A stretch of 64,000 bases of DNA from Halopseudomonas litoralis (GTDB lineage Bacteria; Pseudomonadota; Gammaproteobacteria; Pseudomonadales; Pseudomonadaceae). The notes beneath the pieces were generated by a model. That model was not told where the DNA came from. It saw nothing but the letters and a program-made list of their open reading frames with translations, and searched no databases. Of this stretch, positions 45,701 through 55,486 are shown one piece after another. The first letter of the stretch is position 1. Every line of letters starts with the position of its first letter. The DNA is taken from the NCBI RefSeq assembly GCF_900105005.1, contig NZ_LT629748.1:682001-746000 (forward strand). The letters run 5' to 3'. A program made the translations under genes and the position numbers.

Positions 45701-46804
45701 TCAGAACCGTTCCAGCTGCATCTCCTGCAAGCGACTCAGGGTGCGGCGGAACGGGAAGGTCAGGGCGCCTTCGGTGTAGAGTTCGGCCAGGGGCACTGCC
45801 GCTTCGATATACAGCGGCACTCGACGGTCGTAGCATTCATCGACCAAGGCAATGAGGCGGCGCACGCTGTCATCCTGTTTTGACAAGGGTGCCAGCACCC
45901 GATCGCCGGTGGCCACCTGTTCCGCGGCATCTTCGGTGCCCCGAGCAATCTTCGCTTCCCGCTGCGCGCTGCTCAGTTCGGGTACGTCGCCGAGCAGGAT
46001 TACCGGGTAGCGGTCGCACAACGCCATGAAGTCGCTGGCGGCCAGCGGCTGGTTGCAGAGTTCGGCAAAGCTGAACCAGATGGCGTGGTCGCAATATTGA
46101 ATGGGCCGTACTTGCTGGTGGTTGAGCTGAACCGGCTCGCTGAATACTGCACTGCCGTCACAGAGCTGCTCAAACACCCCCGCCAGAGACTTGGTATCGC
46201 ATACCCAATAACGTTGGTGCCGCTGCCCCGGATGCAGCCGGTGGTCCTGGCCGCCATCCACATCCAGCACCTGCATATGGCTTTCGATCGCGGCAATGGC
46301 CGGCAGCAGGCGTTCGCGGTTGTGGCCATCTTCATATAATTGCTCGGGCGGCTGGTTGGAGGTGGCAACCAGCACCATGCCTTCGGCAAACATGGTCAGG
46401 AACAGCCGGCTGAGGATGCTGGCGTCGCCGATATCGCTGATGAACAGCTCGTCAAAACACAGCACGCGTACTTCTGCAGCCAGTTCGCGGGCGATGACAG
46501 TCAGTGGGTCGGCGGTACCGGTGAGCTGGAACAGACGGCGATGCACCCACTGCATGAAATGATGAAAGTGCTGACGCCGGCTGGGTACGCGAAGGCTGTC
46601 ATGAAAACTGTCCATCAGCCAGGTCTTGCCCCGGCCCACCGGGCCCCAGAGATAGACGCCTTGAGCTGATTGCTCGCCGTTGCTGTGCAATGCCTGAAAG
46701 CAGTTTTCCAGATGCTGGACGGCGGCTTGCTGAGCGGAATCCGGGATAAAGCCTTGCTGGTCGAGAGCCTGTTGATACAGCGCCATGGGAGATTGCTTTG
46801 TCAT
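45701..46804 (-). CDS. zapE: Cell division protein ZapE (AFG1-like ATPase)
   Basis: A 367-aa P-loop ATPase. Walker A is GPVGRGKT (54-61), Walker B LCFDELF (about 114-120), and the sensor is ATSNQPPEQLY. Length matches ZapE (375 aa in E. coli). It acts at the Z-ring and is important under anaerobic or heat stress. It converges with yghU with only 21 bp between stop codons. Confidence 0.92.
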   Translation of the reverse strand: MTKQSPMALYQQALDQQGFIPDSAQQAAVQHLENCFQALHSNGEQSAQGVYLWGPVGRGKTWLMDSFHDSLRVPSRRQHFHHFMQWVHRRLFQLTGTADPLTVIARELAAEVRVLCFDELFISDIGDASILSRLFLTMFAEGMVLVATSNQPPEQLYEDGHNRERLLPAIAAIESHMQVLDVDGGQDHRLHPGQRHQRYWVCDTKSLAGVFEQLCDGSAVFSEPVQLNHQQVRPIQYCDHAIWFSFAELCNQPLAASDFMALCDRYPVILLGDVPELSSAQREAKIARGTEDAAEQVATGDRVLAPLSKQDDSVRRLIALVDECYDRRVPLYIEAAVPLAELYTEGALTFPFRRTLSRLQEMQLERF

Positions 46805-46844
46805 GCGGGGAGTTTACCAGCAACAGCAGCCTGGCTGGACTGCG

Positions 46845-47678
46845 TCATGGTGTGGTTGGCGACAGCCAGATAGCGGGAGAGCAACATTGATGCCCGATGC
46901 CCTCGATAATATGCAGTCGTGCGCCGGGAATATCCCGAACCGCCTCGGCGAATAGCTGGGGTGGAACCTTTGCATCTTGTGCGCCGAAGTAGAAATGCCG
47001 CTCGCGGTCCGCGCGCCAGGAATCAATCTCTGCCGGATTGACTGAGTTGAACAGGCGGCCATAGCCGTGTTGATCCGCCCAGAGATGGATATCGAGGGGG
47101 CTGGAGAGGGCGATCACCCGGCTGACCGGTAGATCCCGCTCGCCCAGTAAAAGTGCCAGAACGCCACCTCCGGAATAACCTGCAAGGGTTACCGATTCGA
47201 TATCGGGATGCTGGTCGAGCCAGTGCTTCAGGCCGAGAGCCATGCTGTCGATTATCACTGGCGAATAGCGTGAGTAGGTCCACAGCGTGGGGTGGCAAGC
47301 GGGCAGTGCTGCATTGCCATAACAGGGGCGGCCCAGATACAGCGCTGGTCCGGAAGTCTGTTGCAGCCACTTGAGCGCCTGTGGGTTGGCGGGTGTCGGG
47401 TCTGCAGAAACGATCCGTCCGCCAGCGCGCCATGGGCGGCCGTCGCCTTCGATGAATACCAGAGCATGCCGTCCGGCTGTCTGACGTTCGAAGGAGTGCA
47501 ATGCATGATTCCCGCCGGGAAGAGTGAGGGCTACCAGGCCTGCTTGCCTGGCCGTCCCGTCAAGACGTTGATTGAGCGAGGTACAGGCGGTCGCCAGTAG
47601 GACCAGCAGACAGCTGAATAACAGGCGGGCCGGCAGGGTCACTGCCGGCCCGGTTAAACCTCTGCGGTCAGGTTGCAT
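46845..47678 (-). CDS. Alpha/beta-hydrolase lipoprotein
   Basis: A 277-aa protein with lipobox A-T-A-C (about C32). The fold carries the nucleophile elbow GYSGGG (Ser), an acid candidate in FGAQDAKV and H in GIGHQCC, in the expected order. The substrate is unknown; the size and lipidation suggest a periplasmic or outer-membrane esterase. It starts 20 bp after the autotransporter stop on the same strand, so the two may be co-transcribed. Confidence 0.75.
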   Translation of the reverse strand: MQPDRRGLTGPAVTLPARLLFSCLLVLLATACTSLNQRLDGTARQAGLVALTLPGGNHALHSFERQTAGRHALVFIEGDGRPWRAGGRIVSADPTPANPQALKWLQQTSGPALYLGRPCYGNAALPACHPTLWTYSRYSPVIIDSMALGLKHWLDQHPDIESVTLAGYSGGGVLALLLGERDLPVSRVIALSSPLDIHLWADQHGYGRLFNSVNPAEIDSWRADRERHFYFGAQDAKVPPQLFAEAVRDIPGARLHIIEGIGHQCCSPAIWLSPTTP

Positions 47679-47698
47679 CGACGGCAGAGCCTTTCAGA

Positions 47699-49759
47699 TC
47701 AGAAGTTCTGACGGAAACGTACTTCAAAGGAATGCTCGTCGTAGTTATTGTGGCCCACCAGAGTCTCTGCCCGCAGAGCCAGACTGCGGTTGATACCCAT
47801 GTCCTTGGTCAGACCCAGGCCGATGCGACCATAGTCCGAGGATTGCGAGGGCGTGCGGCTGTCGAACACGTTGCCCGGGGCTGCGACAAAGGCGGTACGC
47901 ACCGAGGTGCCGTCATCTTCGAACTCATGTTCCCACGCCAGGCGCAGATCACCCGTCAGGCTGTCGGAGAACTGGACCGCCGTACTGAAGCCGAGCTCCG
48001 ACACCAGGGACTGGATATCGCTGCTGCCGACCCGCAGCGCGGCCGCGCCGCCCTGTTCGGTGAAACCGTCGATTTCCACATCCGTATAGTGCAGGTAGGC
48101 GAATGGCTGGACTGCCAGATTGCGTACCTGCATCGACTTGATGAGGCCGACGGACAGGTTCCAGATATCGCCTTCGGTATCGCCGTCAAGCATGCCAAAT
48201 CCGCTGTCGCGACTGGTATCGAAATCGGCACGGCTGTAGCTCAGGTTACCTTCAAGGTGTAGTTCGGGAGCCATTTCCAGAGAGCCGTAGAGAATGGCGC
48301 CCCAGGTGTCGGCGTCGGTGCCGCCGCGTACGCCGGAGAAATCCGAATCGGTGGTGGAGTAGTTCAGAGCCACACCAAGTTGCAGTGCGTCACTGAGATA
48401 ACGGTCGACACCGGCCACCAGGGTATAAGTCGTGCTGTCATAGCCCAGTGCTGCCGAGGTGTTGTCGTAATCGCCACGGGTGTAGATACCACGGATGAAG
48501 TAACCCACGTCACCCTGGTCTCCGGAAGCAGCGCCGCCGCGGGCGGTGCGCATGGACTCGACCATGTCCGGCGATAGATTGACGTTGGCATTGCTGTAGT
48601 TCATCAGATGGATGTCATTGCTGGCCATACCGGTGCGCCGCAGGTCTGACAGTCGATCCAGCACTACTCGCCGTACCTGACGGCTATTGGCCGCTGCGGT
48701 GCGCAGCATCTGGCTGACCTGGTATTGACTGAGCTGACGATATTGCTCGGGTTTGCTGATCTGTTGGCCGATCTGCTGCAGACCGGTGTTGTTGGACGCG
48801 GCAATAGCGCCGCAGATCTGGGCTGCGACGCCGCTGGCGGCGTTACAATCGATACCCACTACTGGCGTCTGTCCGGCAGAAATATCTGCTACCAGCTTGG
48901 CCAGTTCACCGCTCAGGGCAGCCAGGGCATCGGCATCGGTATAGACGCTGCGCAGACCGTCGATGTCCATCGCGGTCCCGCCGCTGGCCAGCGCCAGTTC
49001 GGTATAGTCGGCTTGGGTAGTGCCGTCGGCTGATTGAAGTATGTAGCCCTGCACCTTGGTGATTACGCCCGAGGCGTCCTTGACATAGGCGTAGCCGGTC
49101 GCCGGATCGGCGCCGACGATGGCTATTGCCGGGTTGCCGTCGAGATCCGTAAAGCGCTGGCTGACCACGGCGTGCACCACGGTGTTGTATTGCGCCAGTT
49201 GGGCCTGGACATAGGCCTTGTCGATTTCGGTCATGCCGCTGGGCAGGTGTGAAGTATCGAGATTGGTACGATCATTGTCGCGGTCTTCATCGGTGATCAA
49301 CATGATGGAAGAACCGGCGGTCGGGCGGAAGTCGAAATTGCGGAAGGTATAGTCAATGGCCCGGTAGCCATCTTCTGTCCCACCGGTAGTCACCAGTTCC
49401 GATGTGATGGCATGGAACTCATCGGCTGTGCCCCAGACGTTGTCAGGATCCAGAGACAGGTTGAAGTGGCGATAGAAATCCGCGCCGTCCTCGCGACCTG
49501 CTTCGCTGGCTGACGGTGACGTGTAGGTGGCACCGCCGAAGCCGACCAGGCCATATTGGTTCAGCGTGACGTTCTGGTCTTTGAGCATGCTGTCGAGGTT
49601 GCGCACATAGGTGCCGATGAAGGCGTTGTGCTCGCCGGACATGGAGCCGGATTCGTCAATGACGATGGCCATATCGAGAGTAGTAGCCGCATGCAGCACG
49701 CCGCTTGCCAGGATCGAGCTTATCAGGCTCGCAAGCAGAGTCGGTTTGGTTATTTTCAT
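47699..49759 (-). CDS. VWA-domain protein with autotransporter beta-barrel
   Basis: A 686-aa type V secretion protein. A signal peptide (1-24) is followed at once by a von Willebrand A domain with the MIDAS motif DESGSMS (D35, S37, S39), covering about 27-275. A linker region with VGIDCNAAS and repeated QI/QQ segments follows, and a C-terminal autotransporter barrel (about 410-686) ends in Phe. The adhesion-type VWA domain would be displayed on the cell surface. I chose ATG 49759 because GGAG lies 7 nt upstream. Confidence 0.85.
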   Translation of the reverse strand: MKITKPTLLASLISSILASGVLHAATTLDMAIVIDESGSMSGEHNAFIGTYVRNLDSMLKDQNVTLNQYGLVGFGGATYTSPSASEAGREDGADFYRHFNLSLDPDNVWGTADEFHAITSELVTTGGTEDGYRAIDYTFRNFDFRPTAGSSIMLITDEDRDNDRTNLDTSHLPSGMTEIDKAYVQAQLAQYNTVVHAVVSQRFTDLDGNPAIAIVGADPATGYAYVKDASGVITKVQGYILQSADGTTQADYTELALASGGTAMDIDGLRSVYTDADALAALSGELAKLVADISAGQTPVVGIDCNAASGVAAQICGAIAASNNTGLQQIGQQISKPEQYRQLSQYQVSQMLRTAAANSRQVRRVVLDRLSDLRRTGMASNDIHLMNYSNANVNLSPDMVESMRTARGGAASGDQGDVGYFIRGIYTRGDYDNTSAALGYDSTTYTLVAGVDRYLSDALQLGVALNYSTTDSDFSGVRGGTDADTWGAILYGSLEMAPELHLEGNLSYSRADFDTSRDSGFGMLDGDTEGDIWNLSVGLIKSMQVRNLAVQPFAYLHYTDVEIDGFTEQGGAAALRVGSSDIQSLVSELGFSTAVQFSDSLTGDLRLAWEHEFEDDGTSVRTAFVAAPGNVFDSRTPSQSSDYGRIGLGLTKDMGINRSLALRAETLVGHNNYDEHSFEVRFRQNF

Positions 49760-49962
49760 CAGAAGCTCCGTCACTGCGTCCGCCAGTGGGACACAGATTT
49801 TCTACGGAAACACTTCAACAAACGCCTGTGACGTCAGAGTTGGCGACAACTTGTTGAGAAGACAGATTCCAAAATGTAAGTTGCGATGTGTTTTGGTTGG
49901 CCGGTTGTTTTTATAGTCAACTGACAAACCCGCGCAGATTCTGGCTCTGTTCGGGGAACTTT

Positions 49963-50379
49963 TCAACTCTTCTGGGAATGAATGAATGGAGCCGGCTGTG
50001 TCAGGCCGGCTTTACCTTGGTTTTTGATGGTGGTGCTGTACATCGGCTCGATGGATATCTGGGCAGAAGCGACGATGGGGTCGATGGTATTCCATGGCAT
50101 ACCGCCGTGGCCTTGACAGCCGGTGACGCTGACGTTCAGCATGTCGCTGGCCGCGGTAGTGACCCCAGTGCGCCAGCTCACCTGAGGGGCCGGGCATCAG
50201 TGAATGGCGAAGATGGCAACGGGCTTGATCGAATCGAATAGGCCGTCTTCCAGCATCAATTTGGTACCCCAGCTGGCACCTCGGCGGAGGTCATCAGCAT
50301 GGCGGTGCGGGTTTCCTGCTCGCCCAGTTCCGGGTGTTGTTGAATGTCCCGGCGCCAGTCGGTCAGTTGAGCTCCTCAA
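49963..50379 (-). pseudogene. M20-family amidohydrolase pseudogene
   Basis: Minus-strand fragments in changing frames match hippurate hydrolase-like amidohydrolases: WRRDIQQHPELGEQETRTA, then GTKLMLEDGLF with IFAIH, then ASDMLNVSVTGCQGHGG and MPWNTIDPIVASAQ. Spacing between the blocks is too short, so internal deletions as well as frameshifts have occurred. There is no start and no C-terminal half. This explains the 780-bp gap around it; the rest (49760-49962 and 50380-50540) is probably the promoters of the flanking genes. Confidence 0.75.
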
Positions 50380-50540
50380 CGTAGGACGAAGAGGTTACAC
50401 CAGGCCAGTCAGTAGCGCGGAACAGAGAGGTTTGCGTAGAAAACTCATATGGTTACCCTGGCGATGAAACGGCAACAGACCCTCAGACAAGACAAGTTTA
50501 ACGTGTTGATGTGCCATCGAACTGCGGACGGAGTAACTGA

Positions 50541-51332
50541 ATGTGTGAATTGATGGGTATGAGCGCTAATGTCCCGACGGATATCTGCTTCAGTTTTTCC
50601 GGGTTGATGCAGCGTGGCGGCAGGACCGGGCCACATTGCGATGGCTGGGGTGTGGCATTTTACGAAGGCAAGGGTGTGCGCTGTTTTCACGACCCGGCGC
50701 CGTGCCACAGTTCGGCTGTCGCGCAGCTGATCGAGAGCTATCCGATCAAATCGGAGAATGTGATCTGCCATATCCGTCAGGCCAACGTCGGCCGGGTCAG
50801 TCTGTCCAATACCCATCCGTTTACCCGCGAGCTGTGGGGCCAGTACTGGACCTTTGCCCATAACGGTCAGATCAATGATTTCAGTGCCGGTCCGGGGCCT
50901 TTCCAGCCAGTTGGCAATACGGACAGCGAAGCTATTTTCTGTGACCTGCTCAATCGCCTGCGCAGCCGCTTCGCTGAGCAGCCGAGTCAAGCGCAGATAC
51001 TGGCCTCGTTGACTGAAGCCTGTGCCGAATATGCGGCGCGCGGCGTGTGTAATATGTTGTTGAGCAATGGCGAATGGCTTTTCACTCTGTGTACCACCAA
51101 GCTGGCGTGGATCACCCGTCGTGCGCCTTTCGGCCCGGCCCATCTGCGGGATGTGGAGATGGCGGTGGACTTCCAGGAGCACACCACGCCGAATGATGTA
51201 GTGACCGTGATTGCTACCGAGCCCTTGACCAGTAACGAGCATTGGCACGCCTATGCACCTGGGGAATGGCGGCTATGGCAGGGTGGAGAAACTATTGGCC
51301 GGGGTGTATTGGCAGGCCGTCGGTCTGTCTGA
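50541..51332 (+). CDS. Class II glutamine amidotransferase (YafJ-like)
   Basis: A 263-aa Ntn-type amidotransferase with the catalytic Cys at position 2 (MCELMGM), which requires removal of Met1. The HCDGWG, HIRQAN and FAHNGQI motifs form the glutaminase site. There is no synthase domain, as in YafJ. The acceptor substrate is unknown. GGAG lies 7 nt before the ATG. Confidence 0.9.
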   Translation: MCELMGMSANVPTDICFSFSGLMQRGGRTGPHCDGWGVAFYEGKGVRCFHDPAPCHSSAVAQLIESYPIKSENVICHIRQANVGRVSLSNTHPFTRELWGQYWTFAHNGQINDFSAGPGPFQPVGNTDSEAIFCDLLNRLRSRFAEQPSQAQILASLTEACAEYAARGVCNMLLSNGEWLFTLCTTKLAWITRRAPFGPAHLRDVEMAVDFQEHTTPNDVVTVIATEPLTSNEHWHAYAPGEWRLWQGGETIGRGVLAGRRSV

Positions 51333-51391
51333 ACTCGCAGCAGTCAACCTCGTCGTAATCTAGAGCCAGTTGAAATCACGAGGTCACTGCC

Positions 51392-52561
51392 ATGCATAAG
51401 CACATCAGCCAATCCGCCCTGACAGATCTGTTGAAATGGGAGGGCCAGACCTGCCTCTCGCTATACATGCCGATGGAGCGCAGCTTTCCGGACAGGGAAC
51501 AGAATCCGGTTCGTTACAAGAATCTCTTGCGCCAGTTGAGTGAGCAGTTGGGTGACGATGCGAACGCACAGACCCGGCAATCGCTGCAACAGTTCGAGGC
51601 ACTGCTGAACGATGCGAGCCTGTGGAACAAGCCGCGTGGCGGGCTTGCCGTATTGGCCAGCGGGAATGAGTTCCGCGTCTTTGTACTGCAGCAGTCGGTG
51701 CCCGAGCAGGTGCGGGTGGACCGTCAGCCCTATCTGCAGCCGCTGTTGCGTATCAGCCAGACGGACGGCCATTTCCAGTTACTGAGTTTGACGCGGGATA
51801 AGGTGCGGTTATTCGAGGGTAATCAGGATTCGCTGGAGGAGGTGGAGCTGCATGAGGCGGTGCCGCGTAATCTGGAACAGGCACTGGGGACGGAGCTGAC
51901 ACCAAAGGATCAATCCGGCCAGCCGGGTGGGCACAGCAATGCGGCGGAAAAAGCCGGCGGCATGACCATGCATGAAGCCGGGGGCGGCGGCAAACAGGCT
52001 GAAATCGATATTGATCGCGAACGGTATTTTCGCGCTGTGGACAAGTCGATCATTGAGCACCATTCGCGGAGTATTCCCTTGATCCTGGCGGCATTGCCAC
52101 GCAATCAGGCCGCTTTCCGCGCGCTCAGCCATAATCAACAGCTGTTGGCAGAAGGAGTTGCGCTGGATCCCGCGCTGCTGGATGTTGCCACGCTGCGTCA
52201 GCACTGCGATGAGATCATGACCCGGCGCTACAATGCCTGGCTGGATGGCTTGCTCGAGCGTTACGGCGCAGCTCAGGGCACCGGTCTGACCTGCCAGGAT
52301 CTGAACGAGATTGGTCAGGGCGCGGTTGCCGGACGGGTGTCTCTGCTGCTGGTAGAGTCGGGGCGCAAGGTGCCCGGTGTGGTCAACAGCAACACTGGGG
52401 CGGTGGATCTATATCCGGCCGAGGAGGGCAGCACTGACAATGGTGCCGATGTGCTGGATCAACTGATACCGCAGGCTCTGCGCAATGGCGCAGAAGTGGT
52501 GGTCGTGTCCCCCGGCGTGATGCCCACCGAGGCAGGAGTTGCTGCGGTTTTCCGCTTCTAA
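51392..52561 (+). CDS. baeRF-like protein (archaeo-eukaryotic release factor fold)
   Basis: A 389-aa protein typical of bacterial baeRF proteins: an N-terminal SLYMPMERS region and a central FQLLSLTRDKVRLFEGN strand-turn. A Gly-rich insert (about 175-205) and a C-terminal domain ending EVVVVSPGVMPTEAGVAAVFRF follow. These domains resemble eRF1/Pelota modules and are linked by prediction to ribosome rescue or stress. No catalytic residues can be assigned with confidence. Confidence 0.7.
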   Translation: MHKHISQSALTDLLKWEGQTCLSLYMPMERSFPDREQNPVRYKNLLRQLSEQLGDDANAQTRQSLQQFEALLNDASLWNKPRGGLAVLASGNEFRVFVLQQSVPEQVRVDRQPYLQPLLRISQTDGHFQLLSLTRDKVRLFEGNQDSLEEVELHEAVPRNLEQALGTELTPKDQSGQPGGHSNAAEKAGGMTMHEAGGGGKQAEIDIDRERYFRAVDKSIIEHHSRSIPLILAALPRNQAAFRALSHNQQLLAEGVALDPALLDVATLRQHCDEIMTRRYNAWLDGLLERYGAAQGTGLTCQDLNEIGQGAVAGRVSLLLVESGRKVPGVVNSNTGAVDLYPAEEGSTDNGADVLDQLIPQALRNGAEVVVVSPGVMPTEAGVAAVFRF

Positions 52562-52643
52562 TTCGTTACCCGACTGGTCGAGATGGATCTCGATCAGCTT
52601 GAACTGGCGGGGCGCTCGGGGAGGAGCGAAGAGGGCGGTTTCT

Positions 52644-53000
52644 TCAGGGCGCCTTTGAGCCAAACCATTGCTCTATTCTGAGGCTCGCCTGGGCTTTGAC
52701 GTCATCTGTTATATACGCCGAAACGGTTGCCAGGGCGGCCAGCAGTACGCCGAGGTCGTCCGTGTAGCCGAGCATGGGGGCGAAGTCGGGAATGGCATCA
52801 AGCGGAAAGATGAAATAACCCAGAGCGCCATAGATAGCGGTCTTGGCCCAGCGCGGTGTCTGTGGGTTCTGAGCTGCGTAATACAGCCAAAGTACTTTCT
52901 CCACTACCTCTTTGCCAGCGGTCTTGGCGTAACGGGACAGCTTGCTCCATAAGCCGCGTTCACTGAATTTCTTTTCGAAACTATGGAATTGTCTGGCCAT
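52644..53000 (-). CDS. YkvA-family DUF1232 membrane protein
   Basis: A 118-aa protein. The DUF1232 core IYGALGYFIFPLDAIPDF is followed by GYTDDLGVL, the family hallmarks. A basic N-terminal helix precedes it. Function unknown; it is probably a small inner-membrane protein. It converges with the baeRF-like gene. Confidence 0.85.
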   Translation of the reverse strand: MARQFHSFEKKFSERGLWSKLSRYAKTAGKEVVEKVLWLYYAAQNPQTPRWAKTAIYGALGYFIFPLDAIPDFAPMLGYTDDLGVLLAALATVSAYITDDVKAQASLRIEQWFGSKAP

Positions 53001-53132
53001 GGTCGCTCCTGGGGATCATAAAGGCGAGCAGGAAATACGCCTGTGCTCAGACTACAGACCACAGCAGACAGTTGAAAGTGCGGATGATTGGAGGGAAAGG
53101 ATGCCCCGGCGCGCCGGGACATCCGATGGTGC

Positions 53133-54431
53133 TTAGAGCAGAGCGAAGTTGTAGGTCAGGTAGACGCGAACCTGGTCCTGATCAGCTTGATTGGAACCCG
53201 TACGCAGGCTGGCGTGACGCAGGGAAACACCCAGGTCTTTCAGGAAACCCTGCTGAACGGTGTAGTCCAGGCGCAGGTTGCGTTCCCATTCCTTGTCCCG
53301 CTCGTTGGCTCGAGTATCGAAATCGCTGCCGCGCAGGTACTTGGCGGAGAACTTCAGACCGGGTGCCAGATCGGCGAAGTCGTAGCTGTACTGACCAACC
53401 CAGGTCTTCTCGCCGGCACGCTCGAATTTGTTGATCTGCGAGTCGGTGATCAGATAGGCGGTGGCACCGCCACCGTTGTTCAGATAGGCGAAGTCACTGT
53501 CGCCGCTCATTTTCTGATAACCCAGACCCAGCGCGTGCTTGCTCAGCTTATAGGTGAACATGGCGCTCATGGCGCGGTTGTCCACTTCGCCGTTGTTGTT
53601 TACACCCTTGGCTGCGTAATCGCCATCGCTACCGTTGGCGCCAGTTGAGTTGCTGTCGAAATAACGCAGATCGGTGATCAGCTTGCCCGCGCCGAGATCC
53701 AGAGTATGTACGGCGCCCAGATAATGCTGCTTATAGTAGTCCTTGAGCTGACCAAAATAATAGCTGGCCACCAGGTTGTCACCCAGTTGGGCATCACCGC
53801 CAGCATACTGGAATTTGTTAACCCGCTGGCTGCCGCCGCCCAGCAGCAATCCTTCGTGGGACGTGGAGTTACGACCGCTGGCCTCGTCGAACTGACCGAC
53901 ACGCAGGGTCAGGTTGTCGATTTCATTGGAGGTCAGCATCGCACCGCTGTAGGTCTGTGGCAGCAGGCGACCGTCGTTGCGGCTCACTACTGGCAGGGAA
54001 GGCTCCAGACCGCGACCGATTTTTAGCTCGGTTTCGGAAACCTTGGCCTTGGCGGCGAAATCGATCTGGCTGAATTCGCTAACAGCGCTGCCGTCATCTT
54101 CCAGTGGGAACATGGTACCGGGCTGGCGGCTGGTGTCGCCCTTGCCGGCGCGGCTACCGGAATCCAGACGGATGCCGGAGCGGGCGAATACGTCCAGCCC
54201 AAAGCCAATGGGGCCCTGGGTGTAGCCGGAGTTGAATTTTAGCATGAAGCCTTGGCCCCATTCTTCATCTCTGGGAGCGCCACCTTCACGAGTATCACCA
54301 TTGAAATACAGGTTGCGCAGGCCCAGGGTGGCCTTGGCGTCTTCGACAAATCCGGCGCTTTGAGCAACAGACAATGTTGGTAGAGCCAGCAGAGCAGCGG
54401 CTACGCTACTGGCGATCAGGGTTTTTTTCAT
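53133..54431 (-). CDS. OprD-family outer-membrane porin
   Basis: A 432-aa porin with a cleaved signal peptide (about 1-24, ending SVAQ-SA). OprD-type segments are GFVEDAKATLGLRNLYFN at the start, the long third loop and a C-terminal strand ending YLTYNFALL. OprD proteins give specific uptake of amino acids, small acids or aromatics; the substrate cannot be read from the sequence. ATG 54431 has GAGGA upstream. Confidence 0.9.
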   Translation of the reverse strand: MKKTLIASSVAAALLALPTLSVAQSAGFVEDAKATLGLRNLYFNGDTREGGAPRDEEWGQGFMLKFNSGYTQGPIGFGLDVFARSGIRLDSGSRAGKGDTSRQPGTMFPLEDDGSAVSEFSQIDFAAKAKVSETELKIGRGLEPSLPVVSRNDGRLLPQTYSGAMLTSNEIDNLTLRVGQFDEASGRNSTSHEGLLLGGGSQRVNKFQYAGGDAQLGDNLVASYYFGQLKDYYKQHYLGAVHTLDLGAGKLITDLRYFDSNSTGANGSDGDYAAKGVNNNGEVDNRAMSAMFTYKLSKHALGLGYQKMSGDSDFAYLNNGGGATAYLITDSQINKFERAGEKTWVGQYSYDFADLAPGLKFSAKYLRGSDFDTRANERDKEWERNLRLDYTVQQGFLKDLGVSLRHASLRTGSNQADQDQVRVYLTYNFALL

Positions 54432-54558
54432 TATGGTCTTCCTCGAGTGCACATCTCAGGCTTGCCCAGAGGGCGGGGTTTTTCAACCGCTGTAACATAG
54501 GCGAAATAATCAGGAAATCAAGTGTTTGAGCCTTCGGATTAGACTTATGTCTTAGAGG

Positions 54559-55368
54559 CTACTTTGCCGCATCATACAGCGGACGCACCTTCGGAATATT
54601 GTGCTGCAAATTTTGAATACGCCCTGAGGAGTTCGGGTGTGTGCTCATGAAAGCAGGCGGCTCGCCCTGGGAAGCGCCTGCCATCTTCTGCCACAGGGTC
54701 ACCGCCGCGTCGGGCTGGTAGCCCGCACGAGCGGCCAGCTCCAGACCGATAAGGTCGGCTTCGGTTTCGTTGGAGCGGCTGTTCGGCAGGGTCAGACCAT
54801 ATTGCACCGCCATGTCGGCTGCCTGGCGTGTGCCTTCACCCAGACCCAGCAGAGAGCCGATGACCTGAGTACCCATCTGTGTGGTATAGGCGCGGGAAAT
54901 TGCCTCGCGGCCGTGTTCTCGCAAGGCGTGAGCAATCTCATGGCCCATAATCTGTGCAATCTCATCGTCGCTCAGCTTCAGCTTGTCGACGATGCCGGTA
55001 TAGAAGAGGATTTTGCCACCGGGCATGCAGCTGGCATTCAGTTCATCGCTTTTGATCAGGTTGACTTCCCAGTTCCAGGTACGGGCATCGGAACGGAAGT
55101 GATCCACCTCTTTCACCAGCCTGTCGGCGATGGTGCGCAAGCGCTTGAGCATTGCTGCGTTGGTGTTCAGCAGATTCTTGCTTTTCGCTTCGGCAAGCAT
55201 CTCGTTATAGGACTCGGCCGCCATCTGGTCGACATCGGTGCTCGATAATGCGCTGAACATGTACTGGCTGCGGTCGACGCCGACAGCTCCGCCCTGGGTA
55301 GTTTGAACGCTTTCGCAACTGGCGAGCAGCAGGAACGGGAGGCAGCAGAGTAAGGGACGGATACGCAT
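54559..55368 (-). CDS. M48-family metalloprotease lipoprotein
   Basis: A 269-aa lipoprotein (lipobox L-A-S-C, C18) with the zinc motif HEIAH (H143, E144, H147) and the third ligand in SNETEADLIGL. It resembles E. coli LoiP, an outer-membrane-linked protease of envelope quality control. The start at 55368 is supported by AGGAAA 8-9 nt upstream; the longer frame from 55413 is unlikely. Confidence 0.88.
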   Translation of the reverse strand: MRIRPLLCCLPFLLLASCESVQTTQGGAVGVDRSQYMFSALSSTDVDQMAAESYNEMLAEAKSKNLLNTNAAMLKRLRTIADRLVKEVDHFRSDARTWNWEVNLIKSDELNASCMPGGKILFYTGIVDKLKLSDDEIAQIMGHEIAHALREHGREAISRAYTTQMGTQVIGSLLGLGEGTRQAADMAVQYGLTLPNSRSNETEADLIGLELAARAGYQPDAAVTLWQKMAGASQGEPPAFMSTHPNSSGRIQNLQHNIPKVRPLYDAAK

Positions 55369-55486
55369 GACGGATTTTCCTACCGTGATGTTTGAGTAAT
55401 GGACGCTGTGCACAATAGCAGATCATTGCTGAAGGTTTGACCACCCCCGCCGATAAAGTATTCAAGACGGTTTTAATGAGCCCCCC

